The notes beneath the pieces are model-generated. The model saw only the letters and a list, made by a program, of their open reading frames with translations, did no database searches and was not told where the DNA came from. The position numbers were made by a program, and so were the translations under genes. Shown here piece by piece: positions 18,369-27,711 of a DNA stretch of 64,000 bases (positions are counted from its first letter, which is position 1; each line of letters opens with the position of its first letter). Where the stretch lies: positions 186,001 through 250,000 of the forward strand of contig NZ_KB893184.1 of assembly GCF_000374025.1 (NCBI RefSeq), given 5' to 3'. The stretch is from Spirosoma panaciterrae DSM 21099 (GTDB taxonomy: Bacteria > Bacteroidota > Bacteroidia > Cytophagales > Spirosomataceae).

Positions 18369-19526
18369 CTAGTTGCCACCGTAGTCGCCCGAATGATCGC
18401 GCCATACGGAGTGGGAGTGGGGCGTGTTTTTGATGATGACTCCACCCTGATACGAAAACTCGATCCAGACACTCGGCCCATCAATCCGGACATAGTCGCC
18501 CTGCGAACTCATGGCGGTCGTGCCTGAATAGGAAATGTAGGTATTGGCCAGTTCGGAAGTGTATTTGGTCAATACAGCGGCCGAGGTTGTGGCATCCAGG
18601 TCATTGACGTATAGCTTGATAGCCTTGAGCACCAAGGCCTGCTTGTCGCTGCTTAACGTACCCACCTGCAACCCTGACTTGGTAGCCGGAAATTTACCAT
18701 CCTGCCCTGGTCCCAGCACCAGATCGTTGTAAGAGCCTGATAGCTTGGCGGTTGTTTGTTCGGTTGTACTCAGCCCGGTCAGCATGGCTGCAAAAGCGAC
18801 GCGCTCCTGTTCAAAAGCCTGGTAGGTACGGCTGGCGGCAGTAACGGCGGCCTGGGGCTCAGTGCCCCGGAAAGCGGGCGTAAGTCCGGTAACGGCTCCT
18901 GCATTGAACGTGATTGGCTGGGTGTAGTGGTGACCCGTAAACAATATGGCCCATAAGCTGCTGGTGCTGGGCGTACCCAGAAACGAGATGTAGTAATTAC
19001 CAGCCCCATACGTAGAACCGCCACCGATGGAGTTGAGGTAATCATCGGCCACCAGATTGCCAATCATCTCGTCGTAGCCTTCGTCGGTAGTGCCCAAAGC
19101 CAGTACTGCCACCATCAGATTCCGGAAAGCGGCCAGTTGCGTGTCGCTGAGTGAACCCAGGTTGATGCCAATCCGGGCCGACATGCCGGCAGGTAGGTTT
19201 GACCATTTCTGGGCATTGGTTTTGGAATACGTCAGTTGGGTTGCTGCCAGTTGGGTACTACTCAGCGTAGCTTTGAATGCTTCGGCCAGGCAAACGATCT
19301 GAGCCACGCCCGTCGAATTACAGGTTGTTGTGGTAGCGGTTGCTGAGAGGGCAGTCGTGATCGAGCTGGAGTTACTTGTTGTAGAACCCGTGGTCGTGCC
19401 GGTGGAGGTTCCAGTGGATGTACTTGTTGAGCTGGTGGCATCCACATCAGATGATTTGCAGCCTTCGAAGAAGTTGCTGAAGCCCAGCAGGAAGAGCAGG
19501 AGGATCGATATGTTTTTGCGTTTCAT
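18369..19526 (-). CDS. DUF3500-family lipoprotein
   Basis: The 385 residues begin with a lipoprotein signal (lipobox FFEGC) followed by a low-complexity Ser/Thr linker (about 28-70). The body carries features I associate with DUF3500: FRNLMVAVLALGTTDEGYDEM, YYISFLGTPS, LFTGHHYTQPITF, and a C-terminal RIDGPSVWIEFS with PHSHSVWRDHSGDYGG. The function of the family is unknown. The His-rich motifs (GHHY, PHSHSVWRDH) could bind metal. It lies between the HupE gene and a two-component system, in the same direction as both. Confidence 0.8.
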   Translation of the reverse strand: MKRKNISILLLFLLGFSNFFEGCKSSDVDATSSTSTSTGTSTGTTTGSTTSNSSSITTALSATATTTTCNSTGVAQIVCLAEAFKATLSSTQLAATQLTYSKTNAQKWSNLPAGMSARIGINLGSLSDTQLAAFRNLMVAVLALGTTDEGYDEMIGNLVADDYLNSIGGGSTYGAGNYYISFLGTPSTSSLWAILFTGHHYTQPITFNAGAVTGLTPAFRGTEPQAAVTAASRTYQAFEQERVAFAAMLTGLSTTEQTTAKLSGSYNDLVLGPGQDGKFPATKSGLQVGTLSSDKQALVLKAIKLYVNDLDATTSAAVLTKYTSELANTYISYSGTTAMSSQGDYVRIDGPSVWIEFSYQGGVIIKNTPHSHSVWRDHSGDYGGN

Positions 19527-19831
19527 AATGGAAATTGAGCAGCGGTTGCTCGGTGCCTACGTGTTTATTGCCGGATACTTATAACGACGAGTCGCTGTTG
19601 CACCGCCAGGGGCTTGTTGGGGTAAAGAGCTGGAAAGTTGTGGCGAACAGGCTCTTTTGTGATTCTGGCCCCTGGGCTGATTGGCCTATAGCCGAATCGT
19701 CACGGAGCAAAGGTCGTGGGCAAAAGAAGGGGAGCGGGAAAAGAGTGGTTAACCCGATTCGTTTGGGGGTGATGGTGCTGACTTTGTGGCGAATGAGGAA
19801 TTTTCCGGGGTTAATTGCCGGGTTTCTGATA

Positions 19832-19905
19832 CACCGCGAGGGCGCGATGGACGCAAAGAATGGAATATACCCCCAATTCTTCGTGCCCATCGTGCCCTCG
19901 GCGTT
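19832..19905. repeat. Inverted repeat of a dispersed-repeat type, downstream of LytTR regulator
   Basis: Arms of about 30 bases (19832-19861 and 19876-19905; core GCGAGGGCGCGATGG / CCATCGTGCCCTCGGCG) are imperfect complements around a 14-base centre. It ends 9 bases from the stop of the response regulator gene on the minus strand, so it may terminate it. The rest of the gap 19527-19831 has no gene or other signal I can support. Confidence 0.6.
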
Positions 19906-19914
19906 ATAATCTGT

Positions 19915-20619
19915 CTATTTCATGAAGAGACTGAAAAACTCCTTCTCGTAGCTGCTGCCAATGGGAATTTCTTCATCGTCGATCAGGATCATCTTGCTGC
20001 GAATGGCCTCAATCTTATCGAGGGCAACAATAAACGAACGGTGAACGCGAATGAACTTTCCGGTCGGCAGCTCGTCCAGAATGGCTTTTAACGTAAGCCG
20101 TAAGACGATGGGTTTCCCATCCTGCAAGTGGATTTTGAGGTAATTATCCAGACCTTCGATGAAAAGAATATCGGCAATAGTCACCTTTACCAGACCATAG
20201 TCGGCCCGAAAGAAAAGGTGTGTCCGCTCGGGGCTGCCCGTGTTTTCGCCGGAGAATTGTCGGAGCGCCCGCCACCGGGTTTGTGCGCGCTGGATGGCTT
20301 TTGTAAATCGGTCGAAGGTATAGGGTTTCAGGAGATAATCGACGGCTTCCACTTCGTAACTGTCCAGTGCGTATTCACTATATGCCGTTGTAAAGATGAC
20401 CAGGGTCTGCTGTGTAATGGATTTGAAAAAATCGAGGCCCGATTCTTTAGGCATATTGATATCCAGAAAGATCAGATCGACCGGATTTGTTTCCAGATAC
20501 AGGCGGGCCTCTCCAGTACGGATGAACGTCTTGACCAGATCCACAGCTTCGATTCGGCTACAGAAGGCTTCAATAACATCCAGCGCAGGACGTTCGTCGT
20601 CGAGGGCAATGGCTTTCAT
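19915..20619 (-). CDS. LytTR-family response regulator
   Basis: The 234 residues have a receiver domain (about 1-120; phospho-acceptor in DLIFLDINMP, about Asp 55; KxYxF-type end LLKPYTF) and a LytTR DNA-binding domain (about 140-234: LFIEGLDNYLKIHLQDG, FIRVHRSFIVALDKI, IPIGSSY). It is the output partner of the LytS-type kinase immediately upstream. The start codon overlaps the kinase stop by one base (TGATG at 20617-20621). Targets may include the neighbouring DUF3500/HupE/TonB genes, but no binding site was identified. Confidence 0.93.
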   Translation of the reverse strand: MKAIALDDERPALDVIEAFCSRIEAVDLVKTFIRTGEARLYLETNPVDLIFLDINMPKESGLDFFKSITQQTLVIFTTAYSEYALDSYEVEAVDYLLKPYTFDRFTKAIQRAQTRWRALRQFSGENTGSPERTHLFFRADYGLVKVTIADILFIEGLDNYLKIHLQDGKPIVLRLTLKAILDELPTGKFIRVHRSFIVALDKIEAIRSKMILIDDEEIPIGSSYEKEFFSLFMK

Positions 20620-21815
20620 CAGGATAAAGTAAGACGTAGTTGAACACGAAAATCGGTGGGGCCGTTGTCAATGGTTAACTGATGGGCATTGGGGTAGAGG
20701 AGCCGAAGTCGTTCACGGGTGTTTTGCAGACCTATCCCCGTTGAATTGTCGAACGAACTGATGGCTACTTTCTTATTGGCCACATACAGGTTCAGATGGT
20801 TTGCCTCAATCCGGATATGAATGGCTATGTGTGCGTCTTCATCCGGGCTAACACCATACTTAAAGGCATTTTCAATGAACGAAAAGAGCAGTAAGGGCGC
20901 AATTTCCAGGTGATTCTCGTTGCCTTCCAGTTGATACGTGATCTGCACGGCATCCCGTAAGCGTGCCTTCTGAAGATCGATGTAATTGGCAATGTAGTTG
21001 ATCTCCCGCTCGAGAGCTACCTTATCCCGGTGGGCATCCCGAATAATATACCGCATAAACTCCGAAAGTTTTACAATCGTGTCGGCGGTTTGCTCATCCT
21101 GCCGTATGGCCAGTGCATAAATACTGTTGAGGGTGTTGAACAGAAAATGCGGCTGAATCTGCGCTTTGAGCTGACGAAGTTCGGCCTGTAGCTGGTCGTT
21201 CTCCACCTGATGGAGCCGACTGGCCGTCTGCACCGAAATCGAGATGAGCGTACTCACACTGCCCAGTAAGAAAAAGATAGCCAGCTTCACCGGAAGTAAT
21301 AGCGTGAATGAGGTGCCATGACGACCATCGTGCCTTTCGCCATTAGGTAACGGGCGGTGATTGTCCGGATGGTGTGACTCGTCAAATGGTTTAAAACGAG
21401 GCTTGTGATTGTCAGAGTGGGATTCGAAGGGAGGCAAATCGTGAGGGCCCAGCATCATTTCTTCCACAAAGATTTGTCGAAACCAGCCTTGTGGAGTGTT
21501 TTCTGGCGGCAGTTTAAAGAAAAACCACTGCTCAATCCGATACGGCAGATAAACGGCACTCAGGATGCAGCTAATGGCGATAAGTATGTACCGTCGGTAC
21601 TGTTTGTTCAGAAATAAGCGAGGGACAAATACCGTATGGTTTACGTACGAGAAGGTGACCAGAAAAAGATAGGCCAGACTATTCTGAACAAGATGTTCGT
21701 GTGGACGTAAGGGCGAAACGCTTGCCCCGTTGAACCCATAATAGACAATCGGCAGAATTGCCAGAACAATCCCGATCAATACATGGGTTTTATGTGCTCT
21801 AAACCAGGTTCCCAT
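20619..21815 (-). CDS. LytS-like sensor histidine kinase with His-rich periplasmic loop
   Basis: The 398 residues contain four predicted membrane segments (about 12-28, 44-60, 76-93, 172-193). A kinase core of the PF06580 type follows: phospho-acceptor His about 223 in QIQPHFLFNTLN, and an ATP-binding region with FIENAFKYGV and GIGLQNTRERL. By this topology, the loop between segments 3 and 4 is periplasmic. It holds eight His and many Asp/Pro residues between 125 and 166 (HSDNHK, ESHHPDNH, ERHDGRHG), a composition that suggests divalent metal binding. Upstream, TACTTTTG at 21836-21843 (minus) fits the Bacteroidota -7 box TAnnTTTG, but I see no TTG at the right distance. Confidence 0.9.
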   Translation of the reverse strand: MGTWFRAHKTHVLIGIVLAILPIVYYGFNGASVSPLRPHEHLVQNSLAYLFLVTFSYVNHTVFVPRLFLNKQYRRYILIAISCILSAVYLPYRIEQWFFFKLPPENTPQGWFRQIFVEEMMLGPHDLPPFESHSDNHKPRFKPFDESHHPDNHRPLPNGERHDGRHGTSFTLLLPVKLAIFFLLGSVSTLISISVQTASRLHQVENDQLQAELRQLKAQIQPHFLFNTLNSIYALAIRQDEQTADTIVKLSEFMRYIIRDAHRDKVALEREINYIANYIDLQKARLRDAVQITYQLEGNENHLEIAPLLLFSFIENAFKYGVSPDEDAHIAIHIRIEANHLNLYVANKKVAISSFDNSTGIGLQNTRERLRLLYPNAHQLTIDNGPTDFRVQLRLTLS

Positions 21816-21930
21816 TGGCTACGTACTGCAACATACAAAAGTACACGAACCCAATGGGCGTCTGGCGATAATTGTGGCTAATAGCGTGAAAGCAGGGGTG
21901 AAGGAAGAGGTCGGGTAGCTGATAAAAACA

Positions 21931-21960
21931 CAGGCCAGGACGTGGATAGGTCCTGGCCTG
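21931..21960 (-). terminator. Perfect 11-bp terminator hairpin after DJ-1/PfpI gene
   Basis: CAGGCCAGGAC (21931-21941) pairs exactly with GTCCTGGCCTG (21950-21960) across 8 bases, 3 bases beyond the stop of the DJ-1/PfpI gene. Confidence 0.8.
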
Positions 21961-21963
21961 GTA

Positions 21964-22530
21964 TTACCCTACTAGTTCTGATTCCTTGAGGCAGGCAAAT
22001 ACCTCCCGGTAAAATTCGGGGTGCGATTGCCAGGTCTGGGCCGTAACCATATTCCGGTCGCGAACGGCCTGTTCGGTCGCGTAGGTTCCCCCACCCATTT
22101 CAATTTCGGCGCGTACATGCTCATAGGCCGTGAGGGTACGGTTGTTCGCTAACCCTGCCGTGACCAGAATCTGAATGCCGTGGCAGATCGCAAAGACCCA
22201 TTTGCCCTGGCGGTCGAACTCCCGGACTATATCCAGCAGGGGGGCATGGTTGCGGAGGTATTCGGGAGCACGGCCTCCCAGCAGCAGAATGGCGTCGTAA
22301 TCCTCAACGACCACGTCGGCAAAGGTCAGGTCGGAAGCCAGGCAATAACCGGGGCGCTCCATATAGGTATCCCAGCCCGGTTCAAAATCGTGCATTACCA
22401 GATTGAGTCGGCGTTTGCTGGGTGCAGCAATCACAGTGGTGTCGCCTTCTTCCTGAAAACGATGTACAGCATACAGGGTTTCATAACTTTCTCCTCCATC
22501 GCCCGTAACGACCAAAATTCTGCGATTCAT
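21964..22530 (-). CDS. DJ-1/PfpI-family protein
   Basis: The 188 residues form one DJ-1/PfpI (class I amidotransferase-like) domain. Visible features are strand 1 RRILVVTGDGGESYE with the family's conserved Glu, YDAILLLGGRAPEYL, and the nucleophile elbow WVFAICHGIQIL (Cys about 116, followed by His). Members are proteases, chaperones, deglycases or isomerases, so a more exact activity cannot be given. It is divergently transcribed from the GH32 gene, and a palindrome in the shared 96-base gap may control either gene. Confidence 0.88.
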   Translation of the reverse strand: MNRRILVVTGDGGESYETLYAVHRFQEEGDTTVIAAPSKRRLNLVMHDFEPGWDTYMERPGYCLASDLTFADVVVEDYDAILLLGGRAPEYLRNHAPLLDIVREFDRQGKWVFAICHGIQILVTAGLANNRTLTAYEHVRAEIEMGGGTYATEQAVRDRNMVTAQTWQSHPEFYREVFACLKESELVG

Positions 22531-22575
22531 GTAGATAAGGATTTAGAACACGGTTTCTTCGATCTCTGTACCATA

Positions 22576-22601
22576 AAGTATAAACCCCGCTGTTTATACT
22601 T
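22576..22601. promoter_or_regulatory. Palindrome in the divergent DJ-1 / GH32 promoter region
   Basis: AAGTATAAAC (22576-22585) and GTTTATACTT (22592-22601) are exact complements with a 6-base spacer, 25 bases upstream of the GH32 ATG and 46 upstream of the DJ-1 start. The position between divergent starts favours an operator over a terminator. Confidence 0.45.
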
Positions 22602-22626
22602 CAATCGGATAAACCCCCTAACGTGA

Positions 22627-24273
22627 ATGAAATCAGTCGGTAAACTCGTCTTGCTGTTCCTGTTCGTATGGATCCGTGGCTCACTTCAGGCCCAGAACCT
22701 GTCCATAACGATTACCAAACGCTACCTGAACCTGCCCGTTTCGCAGGCGCAGAGCCGGAAAACCATGCAGTTTACGATTCAGGGTAAGCCGGAGCGGTCG
22801 TTTAAGATACGGTTGGCGACCGATAAGCCCGATTACTGGGTGTTTTGCGACATGACTGCTCATCAGGGGAAAACCCTTACCATTAGCTATGATGGCAATT
22901 CGGAGGGATTAGCCAAAATCTACCAGGATGATAAAATTGCCGGGCAGGATTCGCTGTATACCGAGAAAAATCGGCCACAATATCACTTCTCTTCCCGTCG
23001 GGGCTGGATCAACGACCCTAACGGCATGATCTTTTATGAGGGTGAATATCATCTGTTTTATCAGCATAACCCCTACGAACGAGACTGGGAAAACATGTCG
23101 TGGGGTCACGCGGTCAGCCGGGATATGATTCATTGGGAGGAATTGCCGACGGCCCTCTCGCCCGATAGCCTGGGAACGATGTTTTCGGGTTCAACCGTCA
23201 TTGATTATGCGAATACGGCAGGCTTCAACCGAGGCAACACCCCTGCCATGATCGCCATTTTTACCGTCGATAATCCAGACAAACAGATTCAGTGTATGGC
23301 CTATAGCCTGGACAAAGGCCGCACCTGGACAAAGTATGCCAAGAATCCACTCATCGACTCCAAAGCGAAATGGAACAGCAAGGATACGCGCGACCCACGG
23401 GTATTTTGGTACAAGCCGGGTAACCACTGGGTGATGGTTCTTAACGAGCGGGACGGTCATTCGATCTATACTTCGAAAAACCTGAAAGAGTGGACGTATC
23501 AGAGCCATGTAACGGGTTTTTGGGAGTGCCCGGATTTATTCGAATTACCAGTTGACGGGGATAAACGTAAGACAAAATGGGTCATGTACGGGGCGTCGGC
23601 TACGTATATGATTGGCGCGTTTGATGGAAAAACCTTTACGCCTGAATCGGGCAAGCATTATTATACCACGGGCAGCATCTATGCCGCACAGACTTTTGCC
23701 AATATGCCCGACAGCGATCCTCGACGCATTCAGATTGGCTGGGGACGCATTTCGCAGCCGGGTATGCCCTTCAACAACCAGATGCTCCTGCCTACCGAGC
23801 TAAAGCTTCGAACCACCAAAAATGGCCCTCGTCTGGTTAGTGTACCCGTCAAAGAGACGGAGTCGTTGTTTAGTCTGGTTCAACAAGCGGGCGATCTGAA
23901 TGCGGAAGAAGCCAACGAAAGGTTGAAATCGTTTAAAGAACTAGACCGATTTCGATTGACAACAACCCTTAAACTCTCGCATGCAACCAGTGCGGGGGTG
24001 TCGCTTTTCGGTCAGCGCATCCTCGATTATGACCTGAATGCGAATCGGGTTAATGGCGTCTTCTACTCCCCGGAGGATATGACCAGTATGGAAGTTACGG
24101 CCGATATTTATGTGGATCGAACCAGCATCGAAGTGTTCATTGATGGAGGGGCTTATTCGTACTCACTGGAACGAAAGCCTGTTTCGACCGCCAAAGAGGG
24201 TATTCAGTTTTGGGGGAATCGCATTGATGTGAAGCGTTTTAACCTATACACGGCCAAATCGATCTGGAAATAA
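22627..24273 (+). CDS. Secreted GH32 fructan hydrolase (levanase/inulinase type) with DUF4980
   Basis: Hydrolyses beta-fructosyl links in levan, inulin or sucrose-type sugars. The 548 residues start with a signal peptide (ending about LQAQ). A beta domain of the DUF4980 type follows (about 40-120), then the GH32 five-blade propeller: nucleophile in RRGWINDPNGM, HLFYQHNP, RDPRVFW as transition-state stabiliser, acid/base Glu in WECPDLFEL. A C-terminal beta-sandwich (about 410-548) has IEVFIDGG. All three catalytic carboxylates are present. There is no SusC/SusD, fructokinase or fructose permease beside it, so it is a single-gene unit. Confidence 0.93.
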   Translation: MKSVGKLVLLFLFVWIRGSLQAQNLSITITKRYLNLPVSQAQSRKTMQFTIQGKPERSFKIRLATDKPDYWVFCDMTAHQGKTLTISYDGNSEGLAKIYQDDKIAGQDSLYTEKNRPQYHFSSRRGWINDPNGMIFYEGEYHLFYQHNPYERDWENMSWGHAVSRDMIHWEELPTALSPDSLGTMFSGSTVIDYANTAGFNRGNTPAMIAIFTVDNPDKQIQCMAYSLDKGRTWTKYAKNPLIDSKAKWNSKDTRDPRVFWYKPGNHWVMVLNERDGHSIYTSKNLKEWTYQSHVTGFWECPDLFELPVDGDKRKTKWVMYGASATYMIGAFDGKTFTPESGKHYYTTGSIYAAQTFANMPDSDPRRIQIGWGRISQPGMPFNNQMLLPTELKLRTTKNGPRLVSVPVKETESLFSLVQQAGDLNAEEANERLKSFKELDRFRLTTTLKLSHATSAGVSLFGQRILDYDLNANRVNGVFYSPEDMTSMEVTADIYVDRTSIEVFIDGGAYSYSLERKPVSTAKEGIQFWGNRIDVKRFNLYTAKSIWK

Positions 24274-24377
24274 GCAGAGCGCACTACTAACCTTCAAGCC
24301 AAAACGCTTTTATACGGCAGGTCTTTCTGGATAACCTCATATGGCCAGTATACCCTTGGATCGACCATGAACGGGGC

Positions 24378-26399
24378 TTAGTCGTTTGCTTTTTGAGTAG
24401 AAAGATGTCGGTCGGGTAAGAAGATCAACTCCTCCGCTATTTCGTAGTTCATACCAGCCGGACGGACAAAAACGCAGGTAAACATCCATTTGACCAGACG
24501 ATAATCGGCTGTCTGAAAAGCACCGACGGGAAGTTTAAGCAGTACTTTATTCCACCCTTTACGTAAGGGAACAACTACAGGAGGGCGGTTTTCGTAGGGC
24601 TCATTGGTGTATGGCGTTTCCAGATCGACCGGGTGCAAACCGGGCGTAGACCATACGGGCGGATCGATTGCCTTCCCATTGATCCAGATGCGACTACCCT
24701 TGTAATCCCACTGGCCAGCCGGGGGCGATGCATCTTTTTCGGAACGCCCATACGTATGAAAATCAATCCAGGCACCCACGCGTTGGTGGCGGGGCGAGTA
24801 TACATACGTGTAGGCATAAACGGTATGATTCGGTCTGGGCTTGTCGATATACCCGCGAACTATTTCTGGCCCCCACGTATGCCTAAGGTAGATAGTGGCC
24901 CCGGTTGCTGGATTTCCCGCAAAATCGGTAGGTTCGGTTTCAGGCGGAAATGAAGCATGCGGGTCGCCACCGTTTGGATAAGGTTGGCTTAGTCGCCAAT
25001 GCAGTGCTGACTGAGCCACATAGGGGAAATTAAGCCGGCTGAAATGCAGTCGTTTGTGCATCAGCAGTCGGTTTTCGAACTCCGCAAAAGCGCCCTTGTC
25101 CGTTAGAACAACGCCAGCAGCCGTTTCTGCCTGCCCACCGCCCCGCCAGGACCGTTCGGCCAGGGTAAGCATCAGGGGGTAAAACCCGTTCAGCCGTTCG
25201 ATCTGATCCACATCGGTCAGTTTCCGGTCGTTCCAGATACAGCCAATAGCCCCGAGCCTGGTTGGCGTAGCGTTCGGCACATCGCACAAATTCCGCTGGA
25301 ACAATCCGATCAGATCGGCCTGGGTGGCAAAATGATTAAAGTACAGATTTCGGGATTCGATGAATTTCATAGGGGGCAGCGGTCGGTTGTTGCGAATCCA
25401 GAGTTGCCGGATGGCGCTGGTATCCAGGGCCGCCCCCGGATACCAGCCAATGACTTCCTTGCCACAGGCCCGTACAGCCGCTGCCATTTCGGGTACAAAC
25501 CGCGCATCCTTAAACGCAACTTCATCGGTGCCAATATGGATATACGGTACGTCGAACAATGCACAGACTTCCCGGAGGAGTTTCTTTACCAGTACTTTAC
25601 CGGAGTCGCTCTGCATATCGTACCCGGTTGCCCGCCGAAAAGCCCCGCTATGCCCCGGCATATCAATTTCCGGGATCAACAGAACATGTAGGGCCTTGCA
25701 GAAATCGACCAACTCACGGGCTTGTTGTTTTGTATAAAAAAGGCCGGGAAAGCGTTGAGTCACCGCAGAATCCGTCAGCGAAGGAATAACGTCGCTTTCC
25801 AGCCGCCAGGCCAGGTCTTCCGTCAGATGCCAGTGAAAGGTATTGATTTTATAGCGGGACAGGATCGCGATGTGCTCTTTCAGTCGTTCAATCGGAATAA
25901 AACTGCGCCCCACATCGTGCATGAAGCCACGGATCGGAAAGGCCGGAAAGTCAGTAATCCGGCAGCCTGCCAGATAGGGCTGAGGTTGGTGCTGAACCAG
26001 TTGCTGGAGCGTTCGATAGGCCCAGAATAGCCCCTGCCCGGTGGCGGCACTCAGGTGAATGGTCGAGCCGGAAACGGTAAGCGAATAGCCTTCGGGTTGA
26101 TTGCGAAATAATCCGTTTGGCTCAAGTCGTAGGCCAATCTGCTTCGTTGTCCGTTGATGTGTAGAGTCAGCCACCGCCCGAACAGACGTTTTTGGGAAAC
26201 GTTCGAGCCAGTTTTTCAGCGAATCGGTAATAGGTTGGCAATTGGGGGTAGTTGTGGTAATAGTTATTGTGCCGTTTATTGAGAAGCGTTGGTCTGTCCA
26301 GCTAATCTGTTGAGGTGCGGGTAATAGAGGAGGGTGTCCGGCAGTCGCTACCTGCTGAATGAAGCTCAACAGCATCAAGGCAATACGAGTACATGTCAT
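24378..26399 (-). CDS. GH20 beta-N-acetylhexosaminidase
   Basis: Removes terminal beta-GlcNAc or beta-GalNAc from glycans. The ATG at 26397-26399 is preferred to an in-frame TTG 9 bases upstream. A signal peptide is followed by the GH20b domain (about 25-150), the GH20 barrel (about 155-430: GFMHDVGRSFIPIERLK, FHWHLTEDLAWRLE, IPEIDMPGHSGA, catalytic pair Asp-Glu in HIGTDEV at about 292-293), and a C-terminal beta region of about 200 residues that may bind sugar. It is the last gene of the minus-strand sialic acid operon, 24 bases after the MFS gene. This fits a role in stripping sialylated host-type or mucin glycans after the sialidase acts. Confidence 0.9.
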   Translation of the reverse strand: MTCTRIALMLLSFIQQVATAGHPPLLPAPQQISWTDQRFSINGTITITTTTPNCQPITDSLKNWLERFPKTSVRAVADSTHQRTTKQIGLRLEPNGLFRNQPEGYSLTVSGSTIHLSAATGQGLFWAYRTLQQLVQHQPQPYLAGCRITDFPAFPIRGFMHDVGRSFIPIERLKEHIAILSRYKINTFHWHLTEDLAWRLESDVIPSLTDSAVTQRFPGLFYTKQQARELVDFCKALHVLLIPEIDMPGHSGAFRRATGYDMQSDSGKVLVKKLLREVCALFDVPYIHIGTDEVAFKDARFVPEMAAAVRACGKEVIGWYPGAALDTSAIRQLWIRNNRPLPPMKFIESRNLYFNHFATQADLIGLFQRNLCDVPNATPTRLGAIGCIWNDRKLTDVDQIERLNGFYPLMLTLAERSWRGGGQAETAAGVVLTDKGAFAEFENRLLMHKRLHFSRLNFPYVAQSALHWRLSQPYPNGGDPHASFPPETEPTDFAGNPATGATIYLRHTWGPEIVRGYIDKPRPNHTVYAYTYVYSPRHQRVGAWIDFHTYGRSEKDASPPAGQWDYKGSRIWINGKAIDPPVWSTPGLHPVDLETPYTNEPYENRPPVVVPLRKGWNKVLLKLPVGAFQTADYRLVKWMFTCVFVRPAGMNYEIAEELIFLPDRHLSTQKAND

Positions 26400-26423
26400 G
26401 GAATACAAGAATGTGGGAAATCG

Positions 26424-27707
26424 CTATAGGCGAAGCAACGGCGGGTTGGTTGCCTTGTCGGTTGAGAGGTAGTCGATGGCTTTGGGTTTGAGCCATACCA
26501 GTTGCATAATCAATGCGCCCACAACGATGAGGGCGAGCCAGGCAAACCCAGTTCCCAGACTTCCGGCATCGGTCGATTTGCCTAACCAGTCTGTCACCAC
26601 TGCCCCGGCAAACACGCCCGTCATATTCATTAGTCCATAAGCCGTTGCCCGTCGTTCAGCCGGAACAAACTGACAGAGAATGGGCATGTTGTTGGCATCG
26701 AACATCCCAAAGCCTATTCCGAAGCAAAGTGCGGCACCCACCACATGGATCAGTGAACTTCCAAAGCCTAGTAACATCAGAGCGGGAATGGTCAGCGACA
26801 GCCCAATGGCACTGGTATAAATTCGTCCCCGCACATTGGTTTGCACCCATCGATCCGACAGGATACCGCCCAGAATGACGCCAATAAAGGAAGAAACGGC
26901 AATGCTGATGGTGGAAAGTGGGCCTGCACTGGCCATGTCGATGGAAAGATTCGTGGCAAACAGGGTTGGTAACCAGTTTTTCGTTGCCCAACCCGGCAGG
27001 CTGGGGATGGCATAGACCAGAAGGATCACCCAGAACGATGGATTTTTTAGCAGTATCGCCAAGCTTCCCCAGGGCGAACGAGTGGTTCTAAGCCGCGATG
27101 ACTCCAACTGAGCTGAGTGGACCTCCCGACGGATTTCCCGGAGAAAAAGACTCAGGACAAGGGCGTAGACCAACCCAACCAGCCCAAATACCTGAAAAGC
27201 CAGTTGCCAGGAGTAGGTTCCGGCCACCGTTGCTCCAAATCCACCCAGTGCCTGACCCGCATACAACCCCGTCATGTGGATACCGACGGCCAGTGACCGG
27301 GTGCGGGAGGTGTGGTAATCGGCAATCATGGCCAGACCCGACGGGATGTACAGGGCTTCGCTGATGCCCATAATGGCCCGTAAGCTATAAAGCTGGGTGA
27401 ACGTAGTGGCATAGCCCATCGAAAAGGTAACCCCTGACCATACCGCCAGACTCCCGACAATCAGCCACTTTCGGTTTAACCGATCAGCAATCAGGCCCGA
27501 CACCGGACTCATAAGCCCGTATATCCAGAGAAAAATAGCCATTAGCCGTCCGAAGTTGGTGGCCGATTGGAGCGCCTGAATATCGACCTGCATGGATGGA
27601 CGCATCGTAGCCAGCATCTGCCGATCCATGTAGTTCAGCATAGCCACCAGCCAGAGCAGCCCCACAACTACCCAGGCATACTGTCGTGTAAAGTCGTTCT
27701 TATTCAT
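26424..27707 (-). CDS. MFS transporter, probable sialic acid permease
   Basis: The 427 residues have 12 predicted membrane segments in two halves and a signature of the anion:cation symporter branch (MLNYMDRQMLATMRPSM; DRLNRKW between segments 2 and 3). It is an inner membrane proton-coupled permease. It lies 4 bases from the NanM-like gene and close to nanA, so N-acetylneuraminate is the likely cargo. That substrate comes from context only, since MFS sequence does not settle it. Confidence 0.85.
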   Translation of the reverse strand: MNKNDFTRQYAWVVVGLLWLVAMLNYMDRQMLATMRPSMQVDIQALQSATNFGRLMAIFLWIYGLMSPVSGLIADRLNRKWLIVGSLAVWSGVTFSMGYATTFTQLYSLRAIMGISEALYIPSGLAMIADYHTSRTRSLAVGIHMTGLYAGQALGGFGATVAGTYSWQLAFQVFGLVGLVYALVLSLFLREIRREVHSAQLESSRLRTTRSPWGSLAILLKNPSFWVILLVYAIPSLPGWATKNWLPTLFATNLSIDMASAGPLSTISIAVSSFIGVILGGILSDRWVQTNVRGRIYTSAIGLSLTIPALMLLGFGSSLIHVVGAALCFGIGFGMFDANNMPILCQFVPAERRATAYGLMNMTGVFAGAVVTDWLGKSTDAGSLGTGFAWLALIVVGALIMQLVWLKPKAIDYLSTDKATNPPLLRL

Positions 27708-27711
27708 ACGG

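Noticed and set aside
19535..19909. Overlapping frames of 124 (plus) and 103 (minus) codons in the gap before the DUF3500 gene
   Set aside because: They cover both strands of an intergenic stretch that includes an inverted repeat; neither has domain or signal features.
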